This document shows positions 23,228 to 34,982 of a stretch of DNA of 64,000 nucleotides, piece by piece (the stretch's first letter is position 1; each line of letters starts with the position of its first letter). Origin of the DNA: Eulemur rufifrons (Eukaryota > Chordata > Mammalia > Primates > Lemuridae). Both the position numbers and the translations under genes were made by a program. The stretch is from contig NC_090997.1 of assembly GCF_041146395.1 (NCBI RefSeq), forward strand, positions 35,319,501-35,383,500, given 5' to 3'. A model generated the notes under the pieces. That model worked only from the letters and a program-made list of their open reading frames with translations. It ran no database searches and was not told the DNA's origin.

Positions 23228-23268
23228 TACAATCTTTGTTAATTAAAAATTAATTTAAAAATGATGTT
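23228..23268 (+). mobile_element. L1 3' tail continued after the Tigger insertion
   Basis: 'caatctttgttaattaaaaa' resembles the last bases of an L1MA-type 3' end ('acaatttttatttgtcaatt' plus A-rich tail). It completes the L1 that stops at 22860, so the Tigger-like element landed in a TA inside this L1. Confidence 0.7.
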
Positions 23269-26200
23269 CTTTTAAAATATCAATTTCCAATTTTTATTGT
23301 TAGTATATATAGATAATTGATTTTTTACATTTACTTTTTAATTATGACTTTTCCAAACATAATAATTTTTTCTAGCACTGCACAGATGGCCACTCATTTG
23401 CCCACGTGCAGAACCAATTCTTGCCACAAAAAGTAAGAGCAACACTGAAATAGAAGTGACAAACTTGTTTTAGTGGCTTCCGTCAGTTGCTACAGCCCAC
23501 TATTGACCTGAGTCATACTCTATATAGGTCTGCCATCTAGGTCTTTCATGGACTAGCCCCTGCGTACCTCATATGTGACTAGAATTAAGACCTTTTTAAT
23601 ATAACTGTCAGCTTACCAGACAAAGAGAAATGAACTTCAAAAAGTAGCAGGCTCTAAAACAGCAAAATAAATGTATTTGTATACAAAAAAGAAATGTACT
23701 ACGCATCTTTGCAATCAGATTGGATATAATACTATTGTTTGGAGAAAAGGGGGCATCTTTAAATACAATGGATAACAAGCTATAAAAATTCTCCTCATCA
23801 TTAGAAAAAAATGTATTTTTATATATAGACATGTATACATATGCATATCCTTTAACAAAATCTAAATAATGGAAATTCTGGACATCAAATATCTAGAAGT
23901 AGCATAAAATCTGTTGAATGTGAGAGAGAGTGAGAATGTTTTAAGTATATGTTTTATATTTTGAATCCCAAAGAATTTAAAGTTTGTTTTTCCCCCAGAG
24001 AAACCTAGGGATAACAGCCATGCATTGGGGTTTTCCTTGTTGCCATACAATACATCCAGCTGGTTCTGGGTTAATTTATGTACACCAGAAACTAAACACC
24101 ATCACATGTTCTCAAACTTCCTTGAGTTCAGATTCCATGTAAACACCAGCTATGTAAACAGGAGGCTCAGCCACAATGGCACTTGTGGACTCATATCCTC
24201 GGAGGGTCAGTGTTAGCAAAACTATAATTTTAGCTTTTAAAGACCCAAGCCATCAATTTTGTAATCTTTCATAATGTCTTACCAAAATTTCTTAACAAAG
24301 GGAGGGGGAAAAAGAGAGAAAACAGTTTCCTACTTCATCCCCAGGTTTCAAAGCATATTTTTGGTGTGATCCACAAACCTCTGAAGGCACCACAGAAGCC
24401 ACTTACTGCCATCTCAGAAAACTGCTGGGGGAATTCGGCTGTGGGAATTCATTGTCTCTGATAAGAAACTTGTTTTTAATTAGTAAATACTTTGCATTGT
24501 TGGGCCCGTTTTCTAGGATACCCTTTATAGTCATATTTTCTGAGTGATTTGTTTCCAAACAGAAATCCATCCTGTCTCCCTTACTTCCTTTGGGGTAAGG
24601 TTGCTGGGTAATTGCAACATTCTGCAGTCTCAGTGGCTGGTTATTTATAACTGGACTTAGGCATGATTCATATTAAGTATTCAATAAATGTTGGGTGAAC
24701 TAAATTGCATTAGGAAAGAGAAACAAATATTACCAGGGAAGGGTTTATCTCTGTGTGACTTTGGTTAAGATTCTTTATCACTTTCGAGCATTCTTTACCT
24801 TACAAGTAATAATATAAGGAGATTAAAACAGTCTTTAATATTCCTTTAATTTCTAAAATTGTATTTTATTGAATATTGGAAAATTATAGGCTATATCTGT
24901 ACGTATTTCTGATTCGTCTTTTCTTAAATCACATTTATTAAGACATAATATTTTAGGTTCTCAGATAGGTTTACCTACTTTATCTTGCACAGCTTAACCT
25001 CTTGTCATCTATTTATTCGATATATATACTTCATTATTGACTAAAACAGACATGGGCACTGTTCTGATAGACCTCTTAATTTAGTTATAAAAATTCTGGT
25101 ATGGTGTTATGAAATAGTTTTGACGATTTTTGACACTGGGTTTAATTTGAATGTGGGTCAGATAATTTGAAAATGCTTAATTAGGCGTACAGGAATAGGT
25201 CCTATTCCATTCTAAAAATTTATTTTTAAATTCTCACTCAAAAATTGAAGAATTACACCATTGTCATCCAGATTTCCAGCTACTTGGTACATTGCCTTGG
25301 GTAAGCCAGAGTATAAATTATTGACTCCTGCTTCTTTAAGGGAGAGTCTTATCTTAAACATTTCTAAACTTGTGTGCTTTTCTCCTTCAAAATGTGCTCC
25401 AGAATCAATTAGATATTTACATGAGGTGATATTAACCTACTAAATATTCAAGCTTTATTTAGGGAGATCTGTGTTCTTTTGCTCTTCTTTCGGAAAAAGA
25501 CACTTCTACATGAAAGCTAATGGGCTAACTTCATTCACTTGGAATGCTGAGGTTGAGTACTTTTTTTGGCCATTTTACCTAATAAGGTAAACCATTCAGA
25601 TGGGTCATTTAAACTAAGCTTGGAGAATGATCCCAGATTAGGTTCACAGTGCTAGAGGACTCTCAAACCACAAGCACAGGCTTGCAATCATCAATAATAT
25701 GTTATAAATCCAACATGAAATGTCATCAGGGCATGTTTATCACTCCATAATAAAAACATGCAATATTGACTTCTGAAATTGCAGTGTTTCATCATAGCTA
25801 TCAGCTGCCAAAGACTACATAAACCGATTCTATAAAAGGACTATAACTCAATTGCGCTTATGGTCAATTATTCATGGGTGTACTTCTTTAAATATTCAAT
25901 TGTCTTTTGGGAATGATGGTGAAATTTGGACACAATTTTAGGAATAAATTCTGAATTTAGCTTGTTCTTTGTAGAAAAGCCCATTTTCAGTGATTTCTGT
26001 CTTTTGACACTTTCTAGGACATACCAAGTCTCAATCACTATTTTATTCTGAGGTCTATTTTAAATAGGCATTAATAAGGTCCATATTTCAGAGAACAATA
26101 AGTATATATTTCAGAGAATTATATCCTCTGACTAGATAACTTCCTGTTGATGATGAAGTTCTGCTACAACTTCCCATGACAAGGTATATGAAATAGCTTG

Positions 26201-27224
26201 GTCTCCTTTATATATATTAATTGTCAAGATTTTAAAATAATACTTTCAATGTAATATTTAAAAATATCTAAGGCCTCTTTTCAAATACACAGAGGAATAT
26301 TATTTCTACAAATAGGAGAACTCAGGAGAGGAAAGCTTAGTGAATAATATCTACAAATAAAATACAAGAAATAATTGTTTTCAATAGACTTGTTAATCAT
26401 GAGGTTTGCTTCACAGGCAGATATGCAAGGACACACACACATGCATGCACACACACATGTACCCCTACACTGAGCATTTATAAATACAGTAAATTATGCA
26501 GAGTGGGTACCTCTGGTCTTGGTGAAGTAGAAGGTAGCTTCCTTTTGAATAGAAGTAAGATGGTATACATTGGCTGCCTTTCAAGATCTATCATTGTCAA
26601 AGTTTTTAATACAAGTTCACACCTTTCTGCCTGACGTGTTTTCTTAATCAATGGATATATGGAGATTATGATATCTGATAAGGTTGGAATATGTTTATAT
26701 TGGAATGGGGCTCCTTTAATCAATAGAATATCCCCCAAATACCATTTTTGTTTCAACTAAGTAAAATAATCCCATTTTCTTTATAATTTTTTATCTAGAT
26801 GAGATTCTCAGATTCTTTAGTCAATTTTTGTGCTGAATATTCTGAAAGTGATATTGTCTTCTTAAACTTGTGAGGACACTTTGTATTTATGGAATTAAAG
26901 ATTCATCTGATAAATTATGTTTTCTAGATCCACTCTGATGTTGGTAGGATGTTCTTTATCCACCTACTGAGTCTTAAACCAGTTGTCTTCAGACAACTAT
27001 TCAATTATGCAAATAAGATTTTAATTCTCTTTCTTTGAAGTCACTTTCTTTCAACCTTTAATTCTCTTGACTGATTTACCAGAAGTATGGTTTATTAATA
27101 GTCCATTGCCAACTTGATATTTTACTGATAAAGCTGTTGTTTGACCAGCTTCTGCAACTGCCCTTTCAATTTGTTTGCATATGTGGTTTAAAAATTCTAA
27201 TTGTGCAAAAATATAGTTAAATAG
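23269..27224. other. Longest stretch without clear repeats
   Basis: About 4 kb with little recognisable mobile DNA. It includes a 67-bp segment (23377-23443) resembling 35846-35910, a CA-rich patch at 26431-26457, and a possible L2-like end near 24670-24705 ('attcaataaatgttgggtga'). Frames are at most 92 codons (26478-26756 minus) and none shows a known domain. If any conserved regulatory sequence exists in the window, this is one of the likelier places. Confidence 0.45.
26431..26457 (+). repeat. Interrupted (CA)n microsatellite
   Basis: Two CA blocks separated by 'atgcatgc'. The interruption suggests an older, stabilised tract. Confidence 0.85.
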
Positions 27225-27465
27225 TTAGATAGAATAAACAATATTTGGAAGCACAGCAAAGTGACAATAATCAACAATAAGTTAGGGTATACTTTGAAAC
27301 AACTAAAAGAGTGGAATTGGAATAAAAGAAATGATAAATGCCTGAGGTGACGGATATTCCAGTTACCCTGATTTGATTAATCCATATTGGATGCCTGTAT
27401 CACATTTACCCTTCAAATATATACAACTTTTTGGTACCAATAATTCAAAATTTAAAAACGTCTCA
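27225..27465 (+). mobile_element. Ancient L1 3' end, sense
   Basis: 'gaaacaactaaaagagtgga', 'atgataaatgcctgaggtga' and 'ccagttaccctgatttgatt' are the usual closing lines of an L1M 3' UTR in sense direction. It ends in A-rich sequence near 27465 and directly meets the 3' end of the antisense L1. Confidence 0.8.
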
Positions 27466-28739
27466 TATATTTTAATGACAGCATTACTGAAATATAGTAT
27501 ACATAGCATACCATTGACCTCTTATTGTACAATTCACATTGTGCAATTCAGTGGTTTTCAATATGTTCACAGGGTTGTGCAACCATCACCAAAATCAATT
27601 TTAGGACATTTAGAACAATTTCCATCACCCAAAGTGAAACCCTACACCCATTAGAAGTGACTCTTATTCCCCTTACTCTACTCCCCCCACCTTCAATCCT
27701 AGGCAAACACCAATCTATTTTTTGTCTCTATGTGTTTGCTTATTCTGAACATTTTATGTTAACACAATATGTGATTGATTCTTTGTGACTGGCTTCTTTC
27801 ACTTAATGTTAGGTTTTCAAGTTTCACCCATTTTTTTAGTATGTATGAGTAGTTCATTTCTTTTTAATGTCTTTTTAATGCATAATGATATTCCATTGTA
27901 TGGGTATATTACATTGTTTTTAATCCATTTATCAATTGAAGGACATTTGGTTGTTTCTATTTTTGGCTATTATGAATAATACCACTACTAATATTTATGT
28001 GCAAGTTTTTATTTGTACATGTTTTCATTTCTCTTGGGTATGTATACTGAGAAGTAAACTTACTAGGATGTGGGGTAACTGTATACTTAACATTCTGAGA
28101 AATAGCCAGACTATTTTTCGAAGTAGCTGCACCGTTTTGCATTCTTACCAATAGTACATGAATATTCAAATTTCTCTACATCCTCATAACACTTGTTATA
28201 TGTCTTTTTGTTGATAGACATCTAGTGGGTGTGAAGTGCTATCTCATTGTGCATTTGATTGTCATTTCTCTGATGGATAATGATGTTGATCGTCTTTTCA
28301 TGTATTTAGTGGCCATTTTTCTTCTTAAGAGAATGTCTATTCAAGACCTATACCCATTTTTAAATAGGGTTATTATTATTATTATGGCATTGTAGGAGTT
28401 ATTTATATATTCTTGATATTAGTGTCATATAAGATGTATGATTTGCAGAAGTTTTCTCCCATTCTATGGGTAATCTTTTAACTTTTTTGTTGTCTTTTGA
28501 AGCACAAAGTTGTAAAGTTTAATAATATCTCATTTAGCAAGTTTTTCTTTTTTTGCTTGTGTTTTTAGTGTCATATCTAAAAACTTATTGCCTAATCCAA
28601 GGTCCTAAAGATTTATGACTATGTTTTCTAAGAATTTTATAATTTTAGCTCCTATATTTAGGTAAATGGTCTATTTTGAATTAACTTTTATATATGGTGA
28701 GAGTTAAGGGTCATTTTTTATGTGGGAATCCAGTTGTCC

Positions 28740-28765
28740 TTTTTTTTTTTTTTTTTTTTTTTTTT
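28740..28765 (+). repeat. T26 homopolymer
   Basis: A run of 26 T inside the antisense L1. No SINE body adjoins it, so it is probably an expanded T-tract rather than a separate insertion. Confidence 0.9.
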
Positions 28766-29714
28766 GGCGTGTGAATATTTACCTGTTCCACTATCATTTC
28801 TTCAAAAGTTTATTATTTCCTCATTGAATTGTCTTGGCACACTTGCTGAAAATCAATTGACCATAAATGTATGGATTCATTTCTGGACTCTCAGTTTTAT
28901 TAATTGATCTAAATGTGTATCCTTATGCAAGTACAGCACTGTCTTGATTACTGTAGTTCTGTAGTATATTTTGAAATCAGGAAGTGTGAGTTTTTCCACT
29001 TTGTTTTTTTTTCTAAGAATGTTTTGACTGTTCTGGGTTTCTTTAATTTCTATATAAAATTTAAGATCAGCTTGTCAATTTCTGCAAAGAAACCAGCTGG
29101 GATTCAGACAAGAATTGCATTAAGTCTATAGCTCAATTAAAGTAGTTTCACTATCTGAACAATAGTTTTTAAATCCATGACCATAGACTATAGTTCTATT
29201 TATTTAGATATTCTTTAACTTTTTAAATCAATGTTTATAATTTTTAGAGTATTAGTTTTACACTTTGTTTGTTAAATTTATTTTTATAATATTCTTTTTG
29301 ATGTTATTATAAATGAAATTGTTTTCTTAATTCCATTTTTGGTTTGTTCATTAGTACTATATGGAAATACAATTGATTTTTGTATATTGATCTTACATTC
29401 TAAAACCTTGATGAATTTATTTATTATTTTCAATAGTTTTAGTCAATTCCATAGGATTTCCTATATACAAGAGCATGGCATCTGTAAATATATCTTTACT
29501 TTTTCTTTTCAATGTGGATGTCTTGTATTTCATTTTCTTGCCTAAATGTGCTGATTAGAACCTGCATTACAATGTTGTAATAACCTTGCTTTTTAACCTT
29601 TGTACTAAAGATAAAAGTGATTTACACACTATCATTACGGTATTAGAGTATTCTGAATTTTGACTGTGTACTTACTTTTAGTGGTGAGTTTTATTTTTGT
29701 ATGTTTTTGTTTTA

Positions 29715-29880
29715 TTACCCCCAGACCTGTTTTACAAGAAATGTTAAAGGAAGTTCTTCAAGCTGAAAGAAATGGATGCTAATGAGTAAGACTAAAGCAT
29801 TTGAAAGAGCAAAAGTCACTGGTAAAAGTATAATGCTCAATAGAAGAGGTAAGAGTAGACATGTTTGTTTTATTCTTAAT
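29715..29880 (+). mobile_element. Sense-oriented L1-like scrap within the antisense L1
   Basis: 'agacctgttttacaagaaat', 'gttaaaggaagttcttcaag' and 'ctgaaagaaatggatgctaa' read like an L1 segment in the sense direction, although the surrounding 6 kb is antisense. It may be a local inversion or a small separate insertion. The edges are unclear. Confidence 0.5.
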
Positions 29881-32800
29881 TGCAAAGGGAAATTTTCAGT
29901 CTTTTACCATTAAATATAATCTTACTTGTAGGTTTTACACAGGTGCCCCTCATCAGGTTGAGGAAATTCCCTTTTTTAAAGGTTTTTTTTTTTTTTTTTT
30001 TTTTTATCATGAAAGGGTGTTGAATTATATCAAATTGTTTTCCTGGTCTACTGATATGGTCATATAGTTTTTGTCTTTTAGTCTATTAATCTTATGTATT
30101 ACATAAAAGTAAGTGTTGAATGTTAAACTAACCTTGTATTTATGGGATAAGCCCAGTTTGATCATGTTATATAACATTTTTTAAACATTGCTAGATTTGG
30201 TTTGTTAGTATTTTGTTGAGAATTTTTGCATCTATATTCATAAGAGATATTGTCCATAGTTTTGTTTTCTTCTGATGTCTTTATCATTTTTTAATATCAA
30301 GGTAAAAGTCACCTAATATAGCAAATTAGGAAATACTCTATCCTCTTCTGTATTTTGAAAGAGTTTGTAAAAAATTGATATTACTTTTTCTAAAATGCTT
30401 GACAAATTCACCACTAAACCCCTATGAGCCTGAGCTTTACTTTGTGGGTAGAATTTAAATTACAAATTCAATGGCTTTATTGTTATAGGCCAATGTAGAT
30501 TTTCTATTTCTTCTCGAATTAGTTTTGATAGTTTGTGTCATTCTAAGATTTTTTTCATTTCACCTAGTTACCTAATATGTTGGTAATAATAAAAACTTAT
30601 TCATAGCATTTTCTTATAATTCCTATTATTTCTGTAAGCTTATTATTAATGTTCTCTCTTTTATTCTAGATTTTAGTCAATTAAATCCTGACTCTTTTTT
30701 TTTTTTTTTTTTGGTATCAGGCTAGCCAAGGCTTGATGTCCAAGAACTAACTTGGTTTTGTTGATTTCTCAATTGTTTTTCTATCCTGTATGTCATTAAT
30801 CTCCACTCTTGTTATTTCCTTCGTTCACCTTTCTTTGTATTTAGTTTTCCTCCCTTTTGCTTTTAATGGGTTTGGTTTGGTTTTCCTTTTGCAGTGCCTT
30901 AAGGAGGAAGATTAGGTTGTTGATTTGACATCTTCTCTTTTTATTCAAGGTGTTTTCAGCTATAAATTTTATTCTAAGTATTGATTTAGCTGCATCTCAT
31001 GAGCTTTAATGTATTATGTCTTTATTTTTATTAATCTCGAAGTTTTTTCTAATTTTCTTTGTGATTTCTTTTTTGTCCCATTGGTTATTTAAAAGTACGG
31101 TGTTTGATTTCCACATATTTGTGAATTTCCCAATTTTTTTGTTATTAATTTAAAATTTCACTATATTACCTTAGATGTATACTCTGATGTCCATCTTTTA
31201 AAATGTATTGAAGCATGTTTAGTAGCCTAGAATATAATACATACAGAAGAATGTTCTATGTGTACATGATAAAAAAATGTATATTCTACTGCTTTTGGGT
31301 GAGGCATTCCACAGGTATCCAGCAGCTCTATAGCGTAGTTCTATTTGCTTGTTTACCTTTTGCCTAGATTGTCTATCTATTATTGAATGTGAGGTACTAA
31401 AACCTCCAACTATTTTTGTTGAATTATCTATATCCCTCCTCAATTCTTTCAGTTTTGCTTTGTGCATTTTGGTCTCTGTTTTCAGGTGCTTATATGTTTA
31501 TAGTTGTTATATTTTCCTGGTGGACTGACCCTTTCATTATCACCAAATATCCTTCTTTACTCTTAGTGATTTATTAAGACCTATTTTGTCTATTAGCATA
31601 GCCTCCACAGCTCTTTTATGGTTGCTGTTTGCATAATAAATCTTTTTTTCATCTTTTTACTTTCACTCTATTTATATCTTTGTATCTAACGTATATGTCC
31701 TGTAGAAAGCATATATCCCATTTTCTCTTCTTCATTTTTGTGCTATTATTGTTTTATGTATTACTCTATGTTATATGCTATAATACCAACAATACTTTGT
31801 TATTATTTATGTTTTATAATTTTATGTTCATTAACTAAGATGAGAAAAAAGGACAGCAAATATATATTTATAATGATTTTTATATTAATCTTATTTATCA
31901 TTTTATCTTCTTATTTAGTCCTATGGGTTACTGTTACCAATGCTCTTTGTTTTTGTTTTTGGATCTGGATTATAATCTGGAGGTAGTTGCTCACTTGCTT
32001 GTACCTTGAATAACTTCCTTTAGTATTTCTTTAAACAAGAAATTCTCTCATTTCTGCTTATCTTATAAAATCTTTATTTGCCTTCATTGTAAAATAGATT
32101 TTACCCAACATGAGATTCTTATTTGATAGCTTTTTATTTTCAGCACTTAAAACATATCGCCCTCCTGACTTCCATTATTTCTGATGAGAAATCAGCTATT
32201 CATCTTATTGGTATTTTCTTATAAATATTGGTATTTTCTTATAAATAATTTGTTACTTTTCTCTTCTTGCTTTCAAGATTCTTTGTTTTCATCTTTTAGC
32301 AATTTTACTATGATGCATCTGGGTGTGGATATTTTTGTGTTTATTCAACTTCCAACTTGAAATTTTTGGATGTGTAGATTAATGTTTTTATCAAATTTGG
32401 GAATTGGGAAATTTGGGAATTTATCAAATTTCCTTTCTCTCCTTTACTTCTGGTACTCCTATTACATGTATGTGGGTATGATTATTAATGTCCCACATTT
32501 CTCTGAGTTCTGGGCCATATTTTCTGTTTAACTTCTTATAATTTATTGTGGAAAACTGTATATTTTAACTAATATATTGTAACAACTCTGAATACTGATT
32601 TCACTCTCCCTTCTCTGGAGTTATTTTGTTGTTATTTGCTTGTTTATTTGTTTAGTAAGTTGGCTATACCATTTTATTAAAGTCTATTTTTTCCACAGTT
32701 TGAAGCCTTAGATATTGCCCCTCATAGGATGCAGCCTTGGGCATGCACATAGTCACGCTAGAATGACAAGGCTCTCTTCTATGGTTTCTTTCTCCAGTCT

Positions 32801-33590
32801 CTCTGTTAAGCTGACTGTATTATTTAGTGTCATGCCCTGCTCTTAGGCTCCATTGATTGGCATGATTTCTCTCTTGTTCTCAACACTACCCTTGAGCATA
32901 AATTGTTCCACAGTCTGATACAATTAATTTTGTGCAGGAATAGTTTTTGAGGCCAGACTTTGAGATCTGTTTTGATCTAGGAGGGTTCTTCTTGGCATTC
33001 TCTTTCCCTGGTTCTCTCTGGTAAATTAGCTAGCCTATGGTTCAGCTATGCTCTTAATTAAAAGAAGCAACCAGTCTCCTCTTATTTGCTTACTATCAAA
33101 GTCTCCAATGTTTTTGAAAGCACTCTTAGGCCTAAACTTCCCCACATCCTATTTTAAATAAATTAGGGAGAGTTTTAGGGTTCTCTGTTTTATGAACTGC
33201 AAAATCTGTAGGCAAAATCTCTGAGATACTACTTTAGTCACTGAGCAGGGTAGTAGCCACTGGTTTTCTTGGTTTGCCTCTTCTGACAGAAGCACAATAA
33301 GAGTGATCAGAGCTCTCATATTCTCAACCTACCATGACTAGTATAGATCCTTTGCCTTATGAGTACTGGCCGAGTGGAGGAAGTAAGTACTTAAACTCTT
33401 GGCTGCACTCTGTAGGGATTTAGCCTCTCCAACTCAGTTGGAGGGAATAAGAAATTCTGATGGTGTGCTCCTCATGGTGAGATACTATATCCCTTGATTG
33501 GGAGCTAAGAGGAGAGGGAGTCCTGTTTTCTTGGCCATATCTTCCAAGATTGGAGCTTTCATAAAGTGGAGATTATTGGTTAAAATGAGA

Positions 33591-33934
33591 TTCCAGTTAT
33601 AGCTCAAGAGTCACAGACTTTCACCATTCTTTCTGAGATTTAGTAGATTTTCTTGAATAAATATTTATCTACTTCCTGCAAGTCCTTAGGATAATTCTAA
33701 AAACTTTAAATGGTTTTTATAGTCTTTACCAGTTATGCTTGTTTCACTGGGAAGTGCATGTCCACAAACCTCCTCATGATGTCATCCCAGAATCAGAATC
33801 CCTTATTATATTTTGGTCCATAAAGTCTATATGAGCAAATCAAGATGTGATTCAAGCAGAACCTAGACACTGCATTTTTAGATAAGCTGAACATGAATCA
33901 GTAATTTTCCTCACTTATGAAACAATGTAAGCAT
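33591..33934. other. Unassigned sequence
   Basis: About 340 bp between the L1 5' end and an LTR. No repeat or coding signal was recognised. Confidence 0.4.
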
Positions 33935-34308
33935 CTGTCAGTCTGTTTTGTGCTACTATAACAGAATATCTGAGGCTGGATAATTTATCATGAACAGAAT
34001 TTTATTTTGGCTTACAGTTCTGGAGACTGGGAAGTCCAAGGCCATGGCACTAGCATCTGCTCAGCATCTTGTGAGGGCCTTTCTGCTGGGTCACCCCATC
34101 GAAGAGGGAAAGAGGGCTAGAGAGGGCTAGAGAAGAAGTGATTAAACTTGCAGCCTTCAGTCCTTTCAAAATCAATGTTAATCCATTCATGAAGGTGGAG
34201 CCCTTATGATCTAAACACTTTCTGTTAGGCCCCACCTCCCTACACTGTTACACTGAGGATTAAGTTTCCAACATATGCTCTTTGGGGGACGTATTCAAAC
34301 CATAGCAA
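33935..34308 (-). mobile_element. MaLR solo LTR (MST/MLT1A type), antisense
   Basis: In reverse it opens 'cagtctgttttgtgctacta', 'aatatctgaggctggataat' and 'ttggcttacagttctggaga'. It closes with 'ttaggccccacctccctaca', 'aagtttccaacatatgctct' and 'attcaaaccatagcaac'. This is the order of a MaLR LTR read backwards. No internal region is attached. Confidence 0.85.
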
Positions 34309-34410
34309 CATCATACATTGTGAAACACTATGATTTTTCAAACTGTTTAAATCAATCGAATCCTTTAAAAATAATGCAACTTTATGCAAAATACGCCTAT
34401 GGAGAGATAT

Positions 34411-34982
34411 AATGTATTAGGGTTCTCCATAGAAACAGAACCAATAGGATGAATAGATAAATAGATAGATAGATGAGAGGCAATTTATTAGGGAATTGGC
34501 TCATGTGATTATGAAGGCTGACAAGTTCCAAGCTAGACTATCTGCAAAGTGGAGAACCAGGGAAAACAGTATCATGGCTCAGTCCTAGTGCAAAGGCCTC
34601 AGAACCAGGGGAGCTAACAGTGTAACTTTCAGTCAGTGGCTGAAGGCCTGAGAAACTGGGGGTGGGGGGTTGGCTGGCACAAGTCCCAGAGTCCAAAGGC
34701 CAGAGAGTGTGAAGTTTTGATGCCCAAGAGCAGAAGAAGAAGGGTGATTCAGCTCCAGAAGAGAGAAAGAATTCACCTTTCCTTTGCCTTTCTGTTTTTC
34801 CTGGGCTCTAAGCCAATTGGGTGGTGCAGGCTCACATTGAGGGTGGCTCTTCCTTATTCAGTCCACTGATTCAAATGTCAATTTCCTCCAGAACCTCCCT
34901 ATTTCAGGCAAACACAGAAATAATGTTTACCAGTTATCTGGGTATCCCTTAATCAAGTTGACACCTAAAATTAATCATCGTA
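34411..34982 (-). mobile_element. Second antisense LTR-type repeat
   Basis: It opens 'tgtattagggttctccatag' and 'aaacagaaccaataggatga', contains a small GATA/ATAG tetranucleotide run (about 34450-34475), and closes with 'atctgggtatcccttaatca' and 'agttgacacctaaaattaat'. This is a very common mammalian LTR-type repeat read backwards; the family name is not certain. The 77-codon plus frame at 34636-34869 lies inside it and is incidental. Confidence 0.75.

Larger units (their letters stand above)
27466..33590 (-). mobile_element. Ancient L1, antisense, close to full length
   Basis: Reading right to left it appears to run from the 5' region (about 33590-32500) through ORF1/ORF2 to the 3' UTR at 27466. 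Landmarks, left to right: 'ttgtgcaattcagtggtttt', 'attccattgtatgggtatat', 'gttgtgtgcaa'-like reversed ORF2 text, 'gattactgtagttctgtagt', 'ggtttgttagtattttgttg', 'tagctgcatctcatgagctt', 'gtccagcag'-like text near 31320 and 'cctcatgatg'-poor 5' sequence. At about 6.1 kb it is near the usual full L1 length, but all frames are broken (93 codons at most). T-runs at 28740-28765, 29983-30005 and 30695-30712 interrupt it. The 5' part beyond 32500 is assigned with less certainty. Confidence 0.78.

Noticed and set aside
33935..34982. A short provirus formed by two neighbouring antisense LTRs
   Set aside because: The LTRs differ in family and are only about 100 bp apart with no internal coding sequence.
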